NCBI RefSeq assembly: GCF_002968575.1
Contig: NZ_PVBM01000004.1
Coordinates: 62,001 to 126,000 of the forward strand
From: Neorhizobium huautlense
GTDB taxonomy: Bacteria; Pseudomonadota; Alphaproteobacteria; Rhizobiales; Rhizobiaceae
DNA: 64,000 nucleotides
Direction: 5' to 3'
The notes under the pieces were generated by a model that saw only the letters and a list, made by a program, of their open reading frames with translations, made no database searches and was not told the origin of the DNA. Of this stretch, positions 17,150 to 25,619 are shown piece after piece. The position numbers and the translations under genes are program-made. Position 1 is the first letter of the stretch. Every line of letters begins with the position of its first letter.

Positions 17150-18052
17150 TCACCGCTTCGTCAGCTTGAGTTTTTCACGCACGGCAGCCGGGCCGATGAT
17201 CCTGGCGCCCATGCCCTCGATCACGCCGACGGCCTTCTCGACGAGCTGTGCGTTGGTCGCCAACTGCCCCTTGCCGGCATAAAGGTTGTCCTCCAGACCG
17301 ACGCGTACATTGCCGCCGGCGAGAACGGCGGCGGCCGGATAGGCCAGCGCATTACGGCCGATCGAGAAGGCTGAAAAGGTCCAATGCTTCGGCACGTTGT
17401 TGACCATCGCCATGAAGGTGTTGAGGTCGTCCGGCGCGCCCCAGGGAATGCCCATGCAGAGCTGGATCAGCACGGGATCCTCGATCAGCCCTTCTTCAAC
17501 GAGCTGCTTGGCGAACCAGAGATGGCCGGTGTCGAAAGCCTCGATCTCGGGCCGCACGCCGAGTGCTGTCATCTGCCGCGCCATTTCGCGCAGCATCGAG
17601 GGCGTGTTGGTCATCACATAGTCGCCGAGAGAAAAGTTCATCGTGCCGCAATCGAGCGTGCAGATTTCCGGCAGACATTCGGCGACATGCGCGACGCGCT
17701 CGGTGGCGCCGGCCATGTCCGTGCCGTTCGGATTGACCGGGAAAGGCGCTTCGACATTGCCGAACACCAGGTCGCCGCCCATGCCGGCGGTGAGGTTCAG
17801 CACTACGTCGATATCCGCTGAACGGATGCGATCGGTCACTTCCTTGTAAAGTTCCCTGTTGCGGGCCGCAGCACCCGTTTCCGGGCTCCGAACATGGCAA
17901 TGGACAACCGCCGCTCCGGCTTTGGCGGCGTCGATTGCGGATTCCGCGATCTGTTTCGGGGTGATTGGAACGTGGGCGGACTTGCTCACCGTATCGCCGG
18001 CGCCGGTGACGGCGCAGGTGATGAAAACGTCGCGGTTCATCTCGAGCGGCAT
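17150..18052 (-). CDS. cdhC: BKACE, 3-dehydrocarnitine cleavage enzyme
   Basis: A 300-residue beta-keto acid cleavage enzyme. The zinc site His51-x-His53 (HCHVRSPETG) and the family start TCAVTGAGD are visible. In carnitine breakdown the family member CdhC reacts 3-dehydrocarnitine with acetyl-CoA to give betainyl-CoA and acetoacetate, which fits the next gene. The start at 18052 is firm: AAGGAGG lies 6 bases upstream, and the longer frame lacks a site. It is the first gene of the minus-strand operon. Confidence 0.92.
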   Translation of the reverse strand: MPLEMNRDVFITCAVTGAGDTVSKSAHVPITPKQIAESAIDAAKAGAAVVHCHVRSPETGAAARNRELYKEVTDRIRSADIDVVLNLTAGMGGDLVFGNVEAPFPVNPNGTDMAGATERVAHVAECLPEICTLDCGTMNFSLGDYVMTNTPSMLREMARQMTALGVRPEIEAFDTGHLWFAKQLVEEGLIEDPVLIQLCMGIPWGAPDDLNTFMAMVNNVPKHWTFSAFSIGRNALAYPAAAVLAGGNVRVGLEDNLYAGKGQLATNAQLVEKAVGVIEGMGARIIGPAAVREKLKLTKR

Positions 18053-18357
18053 GCTTCCCTCCTTTTTCGTTCCGTCCATTACGTGCCGGAAAAGCCAACA
18101 ATGCTTTGCACAATCGGTACCATTCCATACATTGTCGGTGACCATGATTGCCGTGGCACGGCTCACATGCGTGCCGGTGCATTGACCGCTTGTGTTACTG
18201 CCGGTCGCTGATGCGACAAGCCCGCACCTCAACAATTCGCCTCGCAGTTGATGCCTATCAAAGAGCGCTGTGGCGGAAGAGCGCATAGACAAAACTGACT
18301 GATGCATGCAACTAAGCAGCGGCAGATTGATGGCACCCTGCAGGCGAAGACGCTACC
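18053..18357. other. gap between the carnitine operon and the copper genes
   Basis: About 305 bases separate the divergent cdhC start and the first copper gene. They must hold the promoters of both operons, but I see no convincing -35/-10 pair. The only exact symmetry I noticed is the 8-bp palindrome TGCATGCA at 18303-18310. No gene is supported here. Confidence 0.5.
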
Positions 18358-18744
18358 GTGAGAAAACGCAGACCGCATAAATGGAGCATGATAACCGCGT
18401 TCATCGCGGCACATGCGCTCGTTGTGCAGATGCTGCTAGCGTCTCTCAGCATGGGGACCGCGCTTGCCGCGCCCCTATACGATGAATTCGGCAATCCTCT
18501 CTGCATCACGCATGTGGAAGGCCCCGCCGATAACGGCGACAGGGATCACTCTCAGGCCCTCCAATGCTGCACCCAGGCATGCAGCACGCCTATCTCGCTT
18601 TTTGCGGCACCGGCTCCAGGCAATTTCCTGGTGAACCGGCTGGTTGCTGTTGCGACAGAGACTCGCATCGAGGCTGAAGCGGGATTTGTGAAGCGACCGG
18701 AAACGGAACCGGGAAGGCCACGAGGCCCGCCACTCGACATTTAG
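18358..18744 (+). CDS. DUF2946-like protein with Cys/His cluster
   Basis: A 128-residue protein with one hydrophobic N-terminal segment (about residues 11-38, MITAFIAAHALVVQMLLASL, ending in ALAAP, so probably a signal peptide). After it come possible metal ligands: CITH, an HxS pair and QCCTQAC. The layout resembles DUF2946 proteins, which often sit beside copper genes. The GTG at 18358 gives the full length; an ATG at 18388 is an alternative, neither with a strong ribosome binding site. A copper-related role is inferred from the YcnI and CopCD genes downstream. Confidence 0.6.
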   Translation: MRKRRPHKWSMITAFIAAHALVVQMLLASLSMGTALAAPLYDEFGNPLCITHVEGPADNGDRDHSQALQCCTQACSTPISLFAAPAPGNFLVNRLVAVATETRIEAEAGFVKRPETEPGRPRGPPLDI

Positions 18745-18913
18745 TCCTTCGGCCAAACGAGTTCCGCCTCGGGATGTCCTCGCCTAGATGACAATCCAGC
18801 CGGACCGCACGGCCGTCCATTTCCGTGTTCACTCAGACCAACAATACATGCCAAGCGCCACAGGCCGCCGGCTTGTCATCGGCCGACCGCTGTCGGCATC
18901 CATGGAGAATTCT

Positions 18914-19441
18914 ATGTTGAAGAAGATCATTGTTACCGCTGCTGTTACCATGCTCACCAGCACCGCAGCATTTTCGCACGTCACTCTTGAGGGAAAAGAA
19001 ACCCCGGTAGGAACGACCTATAAGGCAGTGCTGCGGGTACCCCACGGCTGCGAAGGCAAGCCGACAAACGTCGTACGGGTCCAGCTTCCGGAAGGGTTCT
19101 ACGCCGTCAAGCCGCAGCCCAAAGCAGGCTGGAAGCTTGAGAAGGTCAAAGGCGCCTATGCTAAGGCCTACGACAATCACGGAACGCTGGTAAGCGAGGG
19201 GGTCAAGGAAGTTGTCTGGAGCGGCGGCAATCTCGGTGACGATGAATACGACGAATTTGTCGTTCGAGGCACGATCGCAAGCGACCTCAAGGCTGGCGGC
19301 ACCTTGTATTTTCCAGTGGTTCAGGAATGCCCGGAAGGGCTGAAGGAGCGCTGGATCGAAGTTCCAGCTGAAGGCCAGAAGGCATCTGATCTGGAAATGC
19401 CCGCACCAGGCGTCAAGCTTTTGCAAAGACTGAGCAACTGA
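18914..19441 (+). CDS. YcnI-family (DUF1775) copper-binding periplasmic protein
   Basis: A 175-residue protein with a signal peptide (MLKKIIVTAAVTMLTSTAAFS) cut just before His, so mature YcnI begins HVTLEGKE. In the YcnI family this N-terminal His is the main copper ligand. The core VPHGCEGKPTNVVRVQLPEG and the later W(S/K)GG segment are typical. It probably carries or senses copper in the periplasm for the CopC-CopD protein encoded next. GGAGA lies 5 bases before the ATG; the longer upstream frame has no signal sequence. Confidence 0.92.
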   Translation: MLKKIIVTAAVTMLTSTAAFSHVTLEGKETPVGTTYKAVLRVPHGCEGKPTNVVRVQLPEGFYAVKPQPKAGWKLEKVKGAYAKAYDNHGTLVSEGVKEVVWSGGNLGDDEYDEFVVRGTIASDLKAGGTLYFPVVQECPEGLKERWIEVPAEGQKASDLEMPAPGVKLLQRLSN

Positions 19442-19450
19442 CACCTGGGC

Positions 19451-21079
19451 ATGACATTGACGATGACGTCGCTTCGAACGAAATTCCTGCCGTTCAGCAT
19501 TCTGCGGCAAATTGCTCTGGCGATGCTGCTATGGCTGGGCCTCGCGGCGACGGCATCTGCCCACGCTTCCTTGAACGCGACCGAGCCACGCGATGGCTCG
19601 GTCATGGCTGTATCACCGGCGGTCATAAGGCTGACGTTCAGCGAACCCGTCTCACCGACCAGCCTGAAATTGACTTTGCCCGACGGCCGCCCGGTCGTTC
19701 TTGATGCCTTCGTCGTCAAGGACAAACTGGTCGAGGTCGTCCCGCCCGCCGACCTTTCGAACGGCACCCATGTGCTCTCCTGGCGGGTCGTCTCCCAGGA
19801 TGGTCATCCGATCGGCGGCTCGATCATCTTTTCGATCGGACATCCGGGCGCCGCGTCTCCTCGGATAGGAGACGGGGTGGACTGGCAGGTGCGGGTTGGT
19901 CTCTGGGGCGGAAAGATTGCGCTGTACGTCGGCCTCTTCTTCGGGATCGGCGGAACTTTCGCGGCCTCCTGGTTCGCAAACGGGTCAAGGAACGCACTGC
20001 AGCCCATCGTCACCGCGCTTCTGGCTGGCTTCGCCGGCACGATGATTTCAGCAGGATTTCAAGGACTGGACACCGTCGGAGAGCCGATCGGGCGGATATT
20101 CGATGCCGAGGTCTGGAAGGCCGGCTTCGCCACCAGCTTCGGCCGGACCGTCGTCTTCATGTTTGCGGCGCTCGCGCTTGCGGCTCTCGCTCTAGCAAGC
20201 GGTCCAGGCCGGAGTGCGCGGTGGATCTCGCTCTCGGCACTGGTCACGGCGGCCTTTGCCCTGAGCCTGAGCGGGCACGCCAGCGCTGCTGAGCCGCAAT
20301 GGATCATGCGACCGGCCGTTTTCCTCCATGTGGCGGCAATATCCTCCTGGGTCGGCGCCCTGCTCCCTCTCGCAGCCGAGTTCAGAAGAGGTGGCTCTGA
20401 CGCCGCAATCGCGCTCCGCCGCTTCTCGAACTTCATTCCGCTTTCTGTCGCCGTGCTGCTCATTGCTGGCCTGATATTGACCTATATACAGGTTCTGAAG
20501 ATCGAGGCGCTCGTCACCACAAGCTACGGACGGGTTCTTCTCATCAAGCTCGGCCTTCTCATCCTGCTCTTCGCCCTAGCCTGCATCAACAGGTGGAGGC
20601 TGACGAACCGGGCGGAACGCGGCGAGGCTGCTGCAGTCAAACAGCTCATACGCTCGATAGTGGCCGAAAGCCTCCTTGTGCTTTTCATACTGGGAGTTGC
20701 TGCCTCCTGGCGCTTCACCCCGCCGCCGCGCTCGCTGATCCTGGAGGCGTCCGAGCCTGCGATTGTCCATATCCACTCCGCAAAGGGAATGGCGGAAATG
20801 CAGGTCACCCCCGGCAATGCCGGCCCGGTAACGGCAGCCGCAATAATCATGAAAGAGGATTTTTCTCCCCTCGATCCTCAGGAAGTGTCCTTCGTGTTTT
20901 CAAATCCGAAGGCAGGAATCGAACCAATCAGACGCAAGGCCGACAGGCAGCAAGGCAACACCTGGAGTGTTACAGGTCTGGTGCTGCCCGTGGCGGGTGT
21001 CTGGATCGTCAGGGTCGACGTCATCGTCAGCGATTTCGAGATCATGAAGCTCGAAGGCGAGGTCGAGATCAAGCCGTAG
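19451..21079 (+). CDS. CopC-CopD fusion, copper transport protein
   Basis: A 542-residue fusion. After a signal segment the mature CopC domain begins HASLNATEPRDGS and ends near residue 135 with SQDGHPIGGS, both supplying His ligands for periplasmic copper. The rest is CopD-like with about eight membrane segments, including the family-typical HVAAISSWVGALLPL stretch, and a C-terminal soluble beta domain (about 430-542). It likely moves copper across the inner membrane. It starts 9 bases after ycnI, so they form an operon. Copper may feed cuproenzymes of respiration, but no such enzyme is in the window. Confidence 0.9.
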   Translation: MTLTMTSLRTKFLPFSILRQIALAMLLWLGLAATASAHASLNATEPRDGSVMAVSPAVIRLTFSEPVSPTSLKLTLPDGRPVVLDAFVVKDKLVEVVPPADLSNGTHVLSWRVVSQDGHPIGGSIIFSIGHPGAASPRIGDGVDWQVRVGLWGGKIALYVGLFFGIGGTFAASWFANGSRNALQPIVTALLAGFAGTMISAGFQGLDTVGEPIGRIFDAEVWKAGFATSFGRTVVFMFAALALAALALASGPGRSARWISLSALVTAAFALSLSGHASAAEPQWIMRPAVFLHVAAISSWVGALLPLAAEFRRGGSDAAIALRRFSNFIPLSVAVLLIAGLILTYIQVLKIEALVTTSYGRVLLIKLGLLILLFALACINRWRLTNRAERGEAAAVKQLIRSIVAESLLVLFILGVAASWRFTPPPRSLILEASEPAIVHIHSAKGMAEMQVTPGNAGPVTAAAIIMKEDFSPLDPQEVSFVFSNPKAGIEPIRRKADRQQGNTWSVTGLVLPVAGVWIVRVDVIVSDFEIMKLEGEVEIKP

Positions 21080-21080
21080 G

Positions 21081-21791
21081 TCACGGCAAGCTCTTTTCTC
21101 CGCTCGAATGCGCCTCGGCCATCACCTTCCTCAGTTCATCGACGGCATTGGCGCTCGGCAGCACGTCGCCCTCCAATTCGTCCGGCATATGCCAGCCCGG
21201 ATCCACACCTTGCATATTGGGCAATTCATGCGCGATCCCCTTGTGGCAGTCGATGCAGGTCGCCTTGCCGCTCAGGAGATAGCGAGTGTGGATGTTAGCG
21301 GCGCGCTGGGTCTGCTTGGAGAGATCCATCGCCACGGATGAATGACAGTTGCGGCATTCCAGGCTGTCATTCGCCTTGAGCCGATGCCATTCGTGCTGCG
21401 CCAGACGCAGCCGTTCGTCCAGGAATTTCTGGCGAGTGTTGATCGTACCAAAGATCTTGCCCCATACCTCCTTCGAGGCCTGCATTTTGCGGGCAATCTT
21501 ATCTGTCCATTCGTGCGGCACGTGGCAATCCGGGCAGGAAGCGCGCACGCCGGACCGGTTCGAAAAATGCACCGTGCGCGTCATCTCCTCGTAAACATTG
21601 GCCCGCATTTCGTGACACCCGGTACAGAACTGTTCTGTATTGGTAAGCTCCAGCGCCGTATTGAACGCTCCCCAGAAAACCACCCCTCCCACGAAACCGC
21701 CAAGCGTCAGGAATGCCAAACTCAGAGTAGCCGCAGGTGTACTGAGAATTTTCCAGACCCAGGCGGCCAGCCTTTTGATGCGTGCAATCAA
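21081..21791 (-). CDS. napC: NapC, tetraheme quinol dehydrogenase
   Basis: A 236-residue membrane-anchored cytochrome c of the NapC/NirT family. One N-terminal membrane helix (about 22-42) is followed by four CxxCH heme sites: CTGCH (Cys56-His60), CPDCH, CRNCH and CIDCH. It passes electrons from ubiquinol to NapB/NapA in the periplasm. It starts one base after the napB stop and is the last gene of the nap operon, convergent with copCD. Confidence 0.96.
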   Translation of the reverse strand: MIARIKRLAAWVWKILSTPAATLSLAFLTLGGFVGGVVFWGAFNTALELTNTEQFCTGCHEMRANVYEEMTRTVHFSNRSGVRASCPDCHVPHEWTDKIARKMQASKEVWGKIFGTINTRQKFLDERLRLAQHEWHRLKANDSLECRNCHSSVAMDLSKQTQRAANIHTRYLLSGKATCIDCHKGIAHELPNMQGVDPGWHMPDELEGDVLPSANAVDELRKVMAEAHSSGEKSLP

Positions 21792-21792
21792 G

Positions 21793-22284
21793 CTACTTTC
21801 CTCCCAGATGCTCGACGCCCATTTCGCTCATGTCGCGGAACGTATTGCCGACAAGCGGCTGCACCTCCGCTTGAGGCACATGGCAGGCGGTGCAGAAATA
21901 GCGCCGTGGGGAGACGTCCGCGAGCATCTGCCCCTCGCGGGTCATGTAATGGGTGACGCTGATCATCGGGGCGCCTGCGCCCTCGGTGAATTCCCGCTTG
22001 TGGCAGGAAAGACAGCGATTGGTATTGACGGAAAGCTGGTAACCTTCGATCGAATGGGGAATGACCGGCGGCTGGTCCGGGTAGGCCCGCATTTTGCGGA
22101 CGTCGTCCACGTTCCATTTCGGCATCGGCTTTGCGGGAACCATGTCCATTCCGCCAGGTGGTCCCGACAATTCCCGAACCATTTGAGCGACTGCGAGGTT
22201 CGTTGAGAACACTGCAGCAAAGACGGCAAGGGCGGCCAAAAAGGAACGGAGGATTATGCGACGGGGAGAATCTTCACAGCGCAT
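21793..22284 (-). CDS. napB: NapB, diheme electron-transfer subunit
   Basis: A 163-residue periplasmic cytochrome with a signal peptide ending AVAQ and two heme sites, CLSCH and CTACH, plus the usual axial His (HSIEGY, THYM). It hands electrons from NapC to NapA. The ATG at 22284 is chosen because it begins the arginine-rich signal peptide; it overlaps the end of napA by 31 bases, so translation is probably coupled. Confidence 0.95.
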   Translation of the reverse strand: MRCEDSPRRIILRSFLAALAVFAAVFSTNLAVAQMVRELSGPPGGMDMVPAKPMPKWNVDDVRKMRAYPDQPPVIPHSIEGYQLSVNTNRCLSCHKREFTEGAGAPMISVTHYMTREGQMLADVSPRRYFCTACHVPQAEVQPLVGNTFRDMSEMGVEHLGGK

Positions 22285-24758
22285 TTCTTGTAGTCCGTCT
22301 GTTTCGAGATGGGATCGGTAGCGTCTAGGGTGACCTTGTTGATCAACTGACTGGCGTCGAACCATGGCACGAAGATCACGCCCGGCGGCATGCGGTTTCG
22401 CCCGCGGGTTTCCACACGCGACCGGATTTCACCCCTTCGGGAAACGATCCTGACTTCCATTCCCTGATTGAAACCACGTTTCCTGGCATCATCGGCGTTC
22501 ATGAAACATCGGGCGCCAGGGAAAGCCTTGTACAGTTCCGGTACGCGCATGGTCATCGAGCCGGAATGCCAATGTTCCAAGACGCGACCCGTCACCAGCC
22601 AGAAATCGTACTCGTTATCGGGAGATTCAGCCGGAGGCTCGTAGGGAACCGCGAGAATGACGGCCCTGCCGTCTGGACGACCGTAGAATTTTACGCCCTC
22701 CCCGGCTTTGACATAGGGATCGTAACCTTCGCGATAACGCCACTTGGTCTCCTGGCCGTTCACCACCGGCCAGCGCAGGCCGCGCTCCTGATGATATCGG
22801 TCATAGGGCGCCAGATCATGGCCATGACCCCGCCCGAAGGACGCGTATTCCTCGAACAGCCCCTTCTGGATATAGAAGTCGAATGCATAGGCTTCGTTGT
22901 TCGGGTACGACTTGTCCACCTCGCTGAGCGGGAACTGGTCTACCTGCCCGTTCTTGAACAATACCTCGAACAATGTCTTGCCACGGTAATCGGGATGTTT
23001 GTCCAGCATTTCCGCCGGCCAGACCTCATCCGTGGTGAAACGCTTTGAGAATTCCACCAACTGCCAGAGATCCGACCGGGCTTCACCCGGCGCCTGAACA
23101 AGCTGATGCCAGACATGGGTGCGGCGCTCGGCGTTACCGTAGGCGCCTTCCTTCTCGACCCACATCGCCGCAGGCAGGATCAGATCCGCCGACATGGCGG
23201 TGATCGTCGGGTATGCGTCGGACACCACGATGAAGTTGTCCGGATTGCGGTAGCCCTGATAGGTCTCGTTCTTCGTGTTCGGTGCAGCCTGAACGTTGTT
23301 GTTGACCTGCACCCAATAAAAGCTGAGCTTCCCGTCCTTGAGCATGCGGTCCTGCTGCACGGCATGGTAGCCGGGTTTATCCGGAAGAAGGCCCTCCGGC
23401 AGCTTCCAGATCTCCTCCGCATGGTGGCGGTGTTCAGGGTTGGTTACCGTCATGTCGGCCGGAAGCCGATGTGCGAAGGTGCCGACTTCGCGCGCAGTAC
23501 CGCAGGCCGACGGCTGACCGGTCAATGAAAACGGTCCGTTGCCCGGTTCGGAGATCTTACCGGTCAACAGATGGAGATTGTACAGCATGTGGTTTGCCCA
23601 GACGCCGCGGACGTGCTGGTTGAAGCCCATTGTCCAGAGCGACATCACCTTCCGGTTCGGGTCTGCGTAGAGGTCCGCAAGCTGCTGCAAAAACCCCGGG
23701 TCCGCGCCCGTCAGGTCTGCCACTTTTTCAAGGGTGTAGTCGGAGACGAACTTTTTGAAGGATTCGAAGTCGGTCGGTTCCATATTGGCGGGGTTGGCCG
23801 CATTGGCCGCCTTGAGCTCCAGCGGATCTTCCGGCCGCAGGCCGTAGCCGATATTGGTCACGCCCTTCATGAAGGTCGTATGGTTCCTGACAAATTCCTC
23901 GTTGACCTTGCCGCTGGTGATGATGTGGTTGGCGATATAGTTGAGGATGGCGAGATCGGTCCCGGGCGTGAAGATGACGGGAATATCCGCAAGATCCATG
24001 CTGCGGTGAGTGAAGGTCGACAGGACGGCAACCTTGACGTGCTGATGTCCGAGCCGCCTGTCCGCAAGGCGCGTCCAGAGGATCGGATGCATCTCCGCCA
24101 TATTCGAGCCCCAGAGCACGAAGGCATCCGCATTTTCGAAGTCGTCGTAACAGCCCATCGGCTCATCCATGCCGAAGGTGCGCATGAAGGCGTAGGCAGC
24201 CGACGCCATACAATGGCGGGCGTTGGGATCGAGATTGTTCGAACGGAAGCCGGCGCGCATCAGCTTGGTCGCGGCATAGCCCTCGAAGATCGTCCATTGT
24301 CCGGAGCCGAACATTCCGACTGCTGTCGGCCCCTTCTCCTTCAGCACCTTCTTGCACTGATCGGCCATCACATCGAAGGCTTCGTCCCAGCTTACAGGCT
24401 CGAATTCGCCATCCTTGGCATATTTGCCGTTTCGCTTCCTCAGAAGCGGCGTCTTCAGGCGGTCTTCACCATACATGATCTTGGAGAGGAAGTAGCCCTT
24501 GATGCAGTTCAGGCCACGGTTGACTTCGGCCTGCATGTCGCCGTGGGTGGCGACGACCTGGCCTTCCTTGACGCCGACCATGACCCCGCAACCCGTGCCG
24601 CAGAACCGACATGGGGCCTTCGACCACTTGATCTCCAGCGACTCTACCCCGCCAGGTACCGGCTGGGCGCCGGCCGGAAGCGCGATCCCGGCAGTCGCGG
24701 CCGCTATCCCCGCCGCATGCGCCTTGATAAGGTCACGCCGCGTCAATTCTCCGATCAT
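22254..24758 (-). CDS. napA: NapA, periplasmic nitrate reductase catalytic subunit
   Basis: An 834-residue molybdoenzyme reducing nitrate to nitrite. A twin-arginine signal ([12 protein letters not shown]) opens the protein. The 4Fe-4S ligands are Cys50, Cys53, Cys57 and Cys85, and Cys183 (RHCMASAA) is the molybdenum ligand for the bis-MGD cofactor. Length and motifs are complete. The ATG at 24758 lies inside the 3' end of napD (26-base overlap) with GAGGCA upstream. Cofactor-free NapA is held by NapD until folded and exported by Tat. Confidence 0.97.
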   Translation of the reverse strand: MIGELTRRDLIKAHAAGIAAATAGIALPAGAQPVPGGVESLEIKWSKAPCRFCGTGCGVMVGVKEGQVVATHGDMQAEVNRGLNCIKGYFLSKIMYGEDRLKTPLLRKRNGKYAKDGEFEPVSWDEAFDVMADQCKKVLKEKGPTAVGMFGSGQWTIFEGYAATKLMRAGFRSNNLDPNARHCMASAAYAFMRTFGMDEPMGCYDDFENADAFVLWGSNMAEMHPILWTRLADRRLGHQHVKVAVLSTFTHRSMDLADIPVIFTPGTDLAILNYIANHIITSGKVNEEFVRNHTTFMKGVTNIGYGLRPEDPLELKAANAANPANMEPTDFESFKKFVSDYTLEKVADLTGADPGFLQQLADLYADPNRKVMSLWTMGFNQHVRGVWANHMLYNLHLLTGKISEPGNGPFSLTGQPSACGTAREVGTFAHRLPADMTVTNPEHRHHAEEIWKLPEGLLPDKPGYHAVQQDRMLKDGKLSFYWVQVNNNVQAAPNTKNETYQGYRNPDNFIVVSDAYPTITAMSADLILPAAMWVEKEGAYGNAERRTHVWHQLVQAPGEARSDLWQLVEFSKRFTTDEVWPAEMLDKHPDYRGKTLFEVLFKNGQVDQFPLSEVDKSYPNNEAYAFDFYIQKGLFEEYASFGRGHGHDLAPYDRYHQERGLRWPVVNGQETKWRYREGYDPYVKAGEGVKFYGRPDGRAVILAVPYEPPAESPDNEYDFWLVTGRVLEHWHSGSMTMRVPELYKAFPGARCFMNADDARKRGFNQGMEVRIVSRRGEIRSRVETRGRNRMPPGVIFVPWFDASQLINKVTLDATDPISKQTDYKKCAVKILPVA

Positions 24759-25020
24759 CAGACATTGCCTCCACGTTTTCGGAGTGTTCGAACACCATAT
24801 TGGCGGCCACCACCCCGTCGATTGCAGATATTGCCGCGAGAGACGCACCGAGCTCGCCGCTGCTGGCGCCCTCGATGACGACAACGATCTTGCCGCCCTG
24901 GATGGCGTGAACTTCCACCCTCTCCATCGCCATTAAATCCCGCACAACGCGTTCTTCGGCTTCAGGCCTCACGACGATGACGGCGCTGGAGATGTAGTGG
25001 CGGTTCGCTTTTTCAGGCAT
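24733..25020 (-). CDS. napD: NapD, NapA maturation chaperone
   Basis: A 95-residue ferredoxin-fold chaperone with the NapD start [13 protein letters not shown] and the [17 protein letters not shown] core. NapD binds the twin-arginine signal of NapA and delays export until cofactor loading. Its ATG lies within the last codons of the napF remnant, and its own 3' end overlaps napA, so the reading frames form one coupled chain. Confidence 0.94.
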   Translation of the reverse strand: MPEKANRHYISSAVIVVRPEAEERVVRDLMAMERVEVHAIQGGKIVVVIEGASSGELGASLAAISAIDGVVAANMVFEHSENVEAMSDDRRIDAA

Positions 25021-25237
25021 GCGTCATCCTTCGGCGCTTGCTCAAGGCCGTATTTGTCTGAAGCCTGCGGACGCAGGCACGGCGCCCGCCAGCTTGTTTG
25101 CCAGCGATCAAGGAGGGACATCGGCCGGCAAGCCCAACATCGGTTGCAAAGCCGCGCGCCGCATTACGCAAGGAGGTGGGCGAGACAGCCACCCTGCCGG
25201 TATCGGTCTTTCGCAGGGAAAATGACGCCGCAGACAT
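25013..25237 (-). pseudogene. napF: napF remnant
   Basis: A 74-codon frame in the place where napF stands in napEFDABC operons. Its start, MSAASFSLRKTDTGRVAVSP, resembles the S-R-R-x-x-x-TGR opening of NapF, but the four 4Fe-4S cysteine clusters are absent; intact NapF is about 165 residues. Only two isolated Cys remain. The stop still overlaps the napD start by 8 bases, as expected if an internal in-frame deletion spared both ends. The call is inference from position and N-terminus; it could be an unrelated small frame. Confidence 0.5.
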
Positions 25238-25246
25238 CTGAACACC

Positions 25247-25453
25247 TCAATGACCGGGAGGTCCGGGCGGACCGGTGATGATCTGGTACATCCAAACGAG
25301 AAAGCCGTAGCCGCCCACCACTCCTACAGCCACGATGGGCCAGATGCCGAATGCCAGCACAAGGAAAGTGAGTAACTCCCTCCACCGGCTCCGGGGCAGC
25401 TCCTCGTGTTGCTGAAGGGGAAGATCAGGCACGCTCACCTCCTCTGGGGCCAT
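25247..25453 (-). CDS. napE: NapE, small membrane protein of the nap operon
   Basis: A 68-residue protein with a single membrane helix (ELLTFLVLAFGIWPIVAVGVV). The RWRELLTFL entry and GIWP motif are typical of NapE. Function is unknown, but it is first in rhizobial nap operons. The gene starts the minus-strand operon napE-(napF)-napDABC; GAG-rich sequence precedes the ATG. Transcription probably starts near 25537 under the dyad at 25572-25585. Confidence 0.93.
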   Translation of the reverse strand: MAPEEVSVPDLPLQQHEELPRSRWRELLTFLVLAFGIWPIVAVGVVGGYGFLVWMYQIITGPPGPPGH

Positions 25454-25571
25454 CTCTTGCTCTAAGATGGATCATCGTCCGAACTCGTCAACCCAAGGTC
25501 TGCACCTATTCTCGCCGCCGCGGAAGGCGAGGCAACTATGACTGAGACTAGCGCATCGACGGTTCCGTAAC

Positions 25572-25585
25572 TTGCGCCAGCGCAA
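25572..25585. promoter_or_regulatory. NnrR/FNR-type dyad between nap and ubiD
   Basis: A perfect dyad TTGCG-CCAG-CGCAA. The TTG-N8-CAA form belongs to the CRP/FNR superfamily, and CG-containing half-sites fit NO-responsive NnrR-type proteins better than FnrL (TTGAT-N4-ATCAA). Centred at 25578.5, a class II arrangement would put the nap start near 25537, with TAGTCT (25550-25545) as its -10, and the ubiD start near 25620. It may therefore act in both directions. Confidence 0.65.
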
Positions 25586-25619
25586 AGACATATTGTCTGC
25601 AGCCCGGCACATCTCGCGC

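Noticed and set aside
15942..17282. A 446-codon plus-strand frame opposite the carnitine dehydrogenase
   Set aside because: Antisense shadow of a well-conserved fusion enzyme.
23571..24878. A 435-codon plus-strand frame opposite napA
   Set aside because: Shadow; napA has all cofactor ligands on the other strand.
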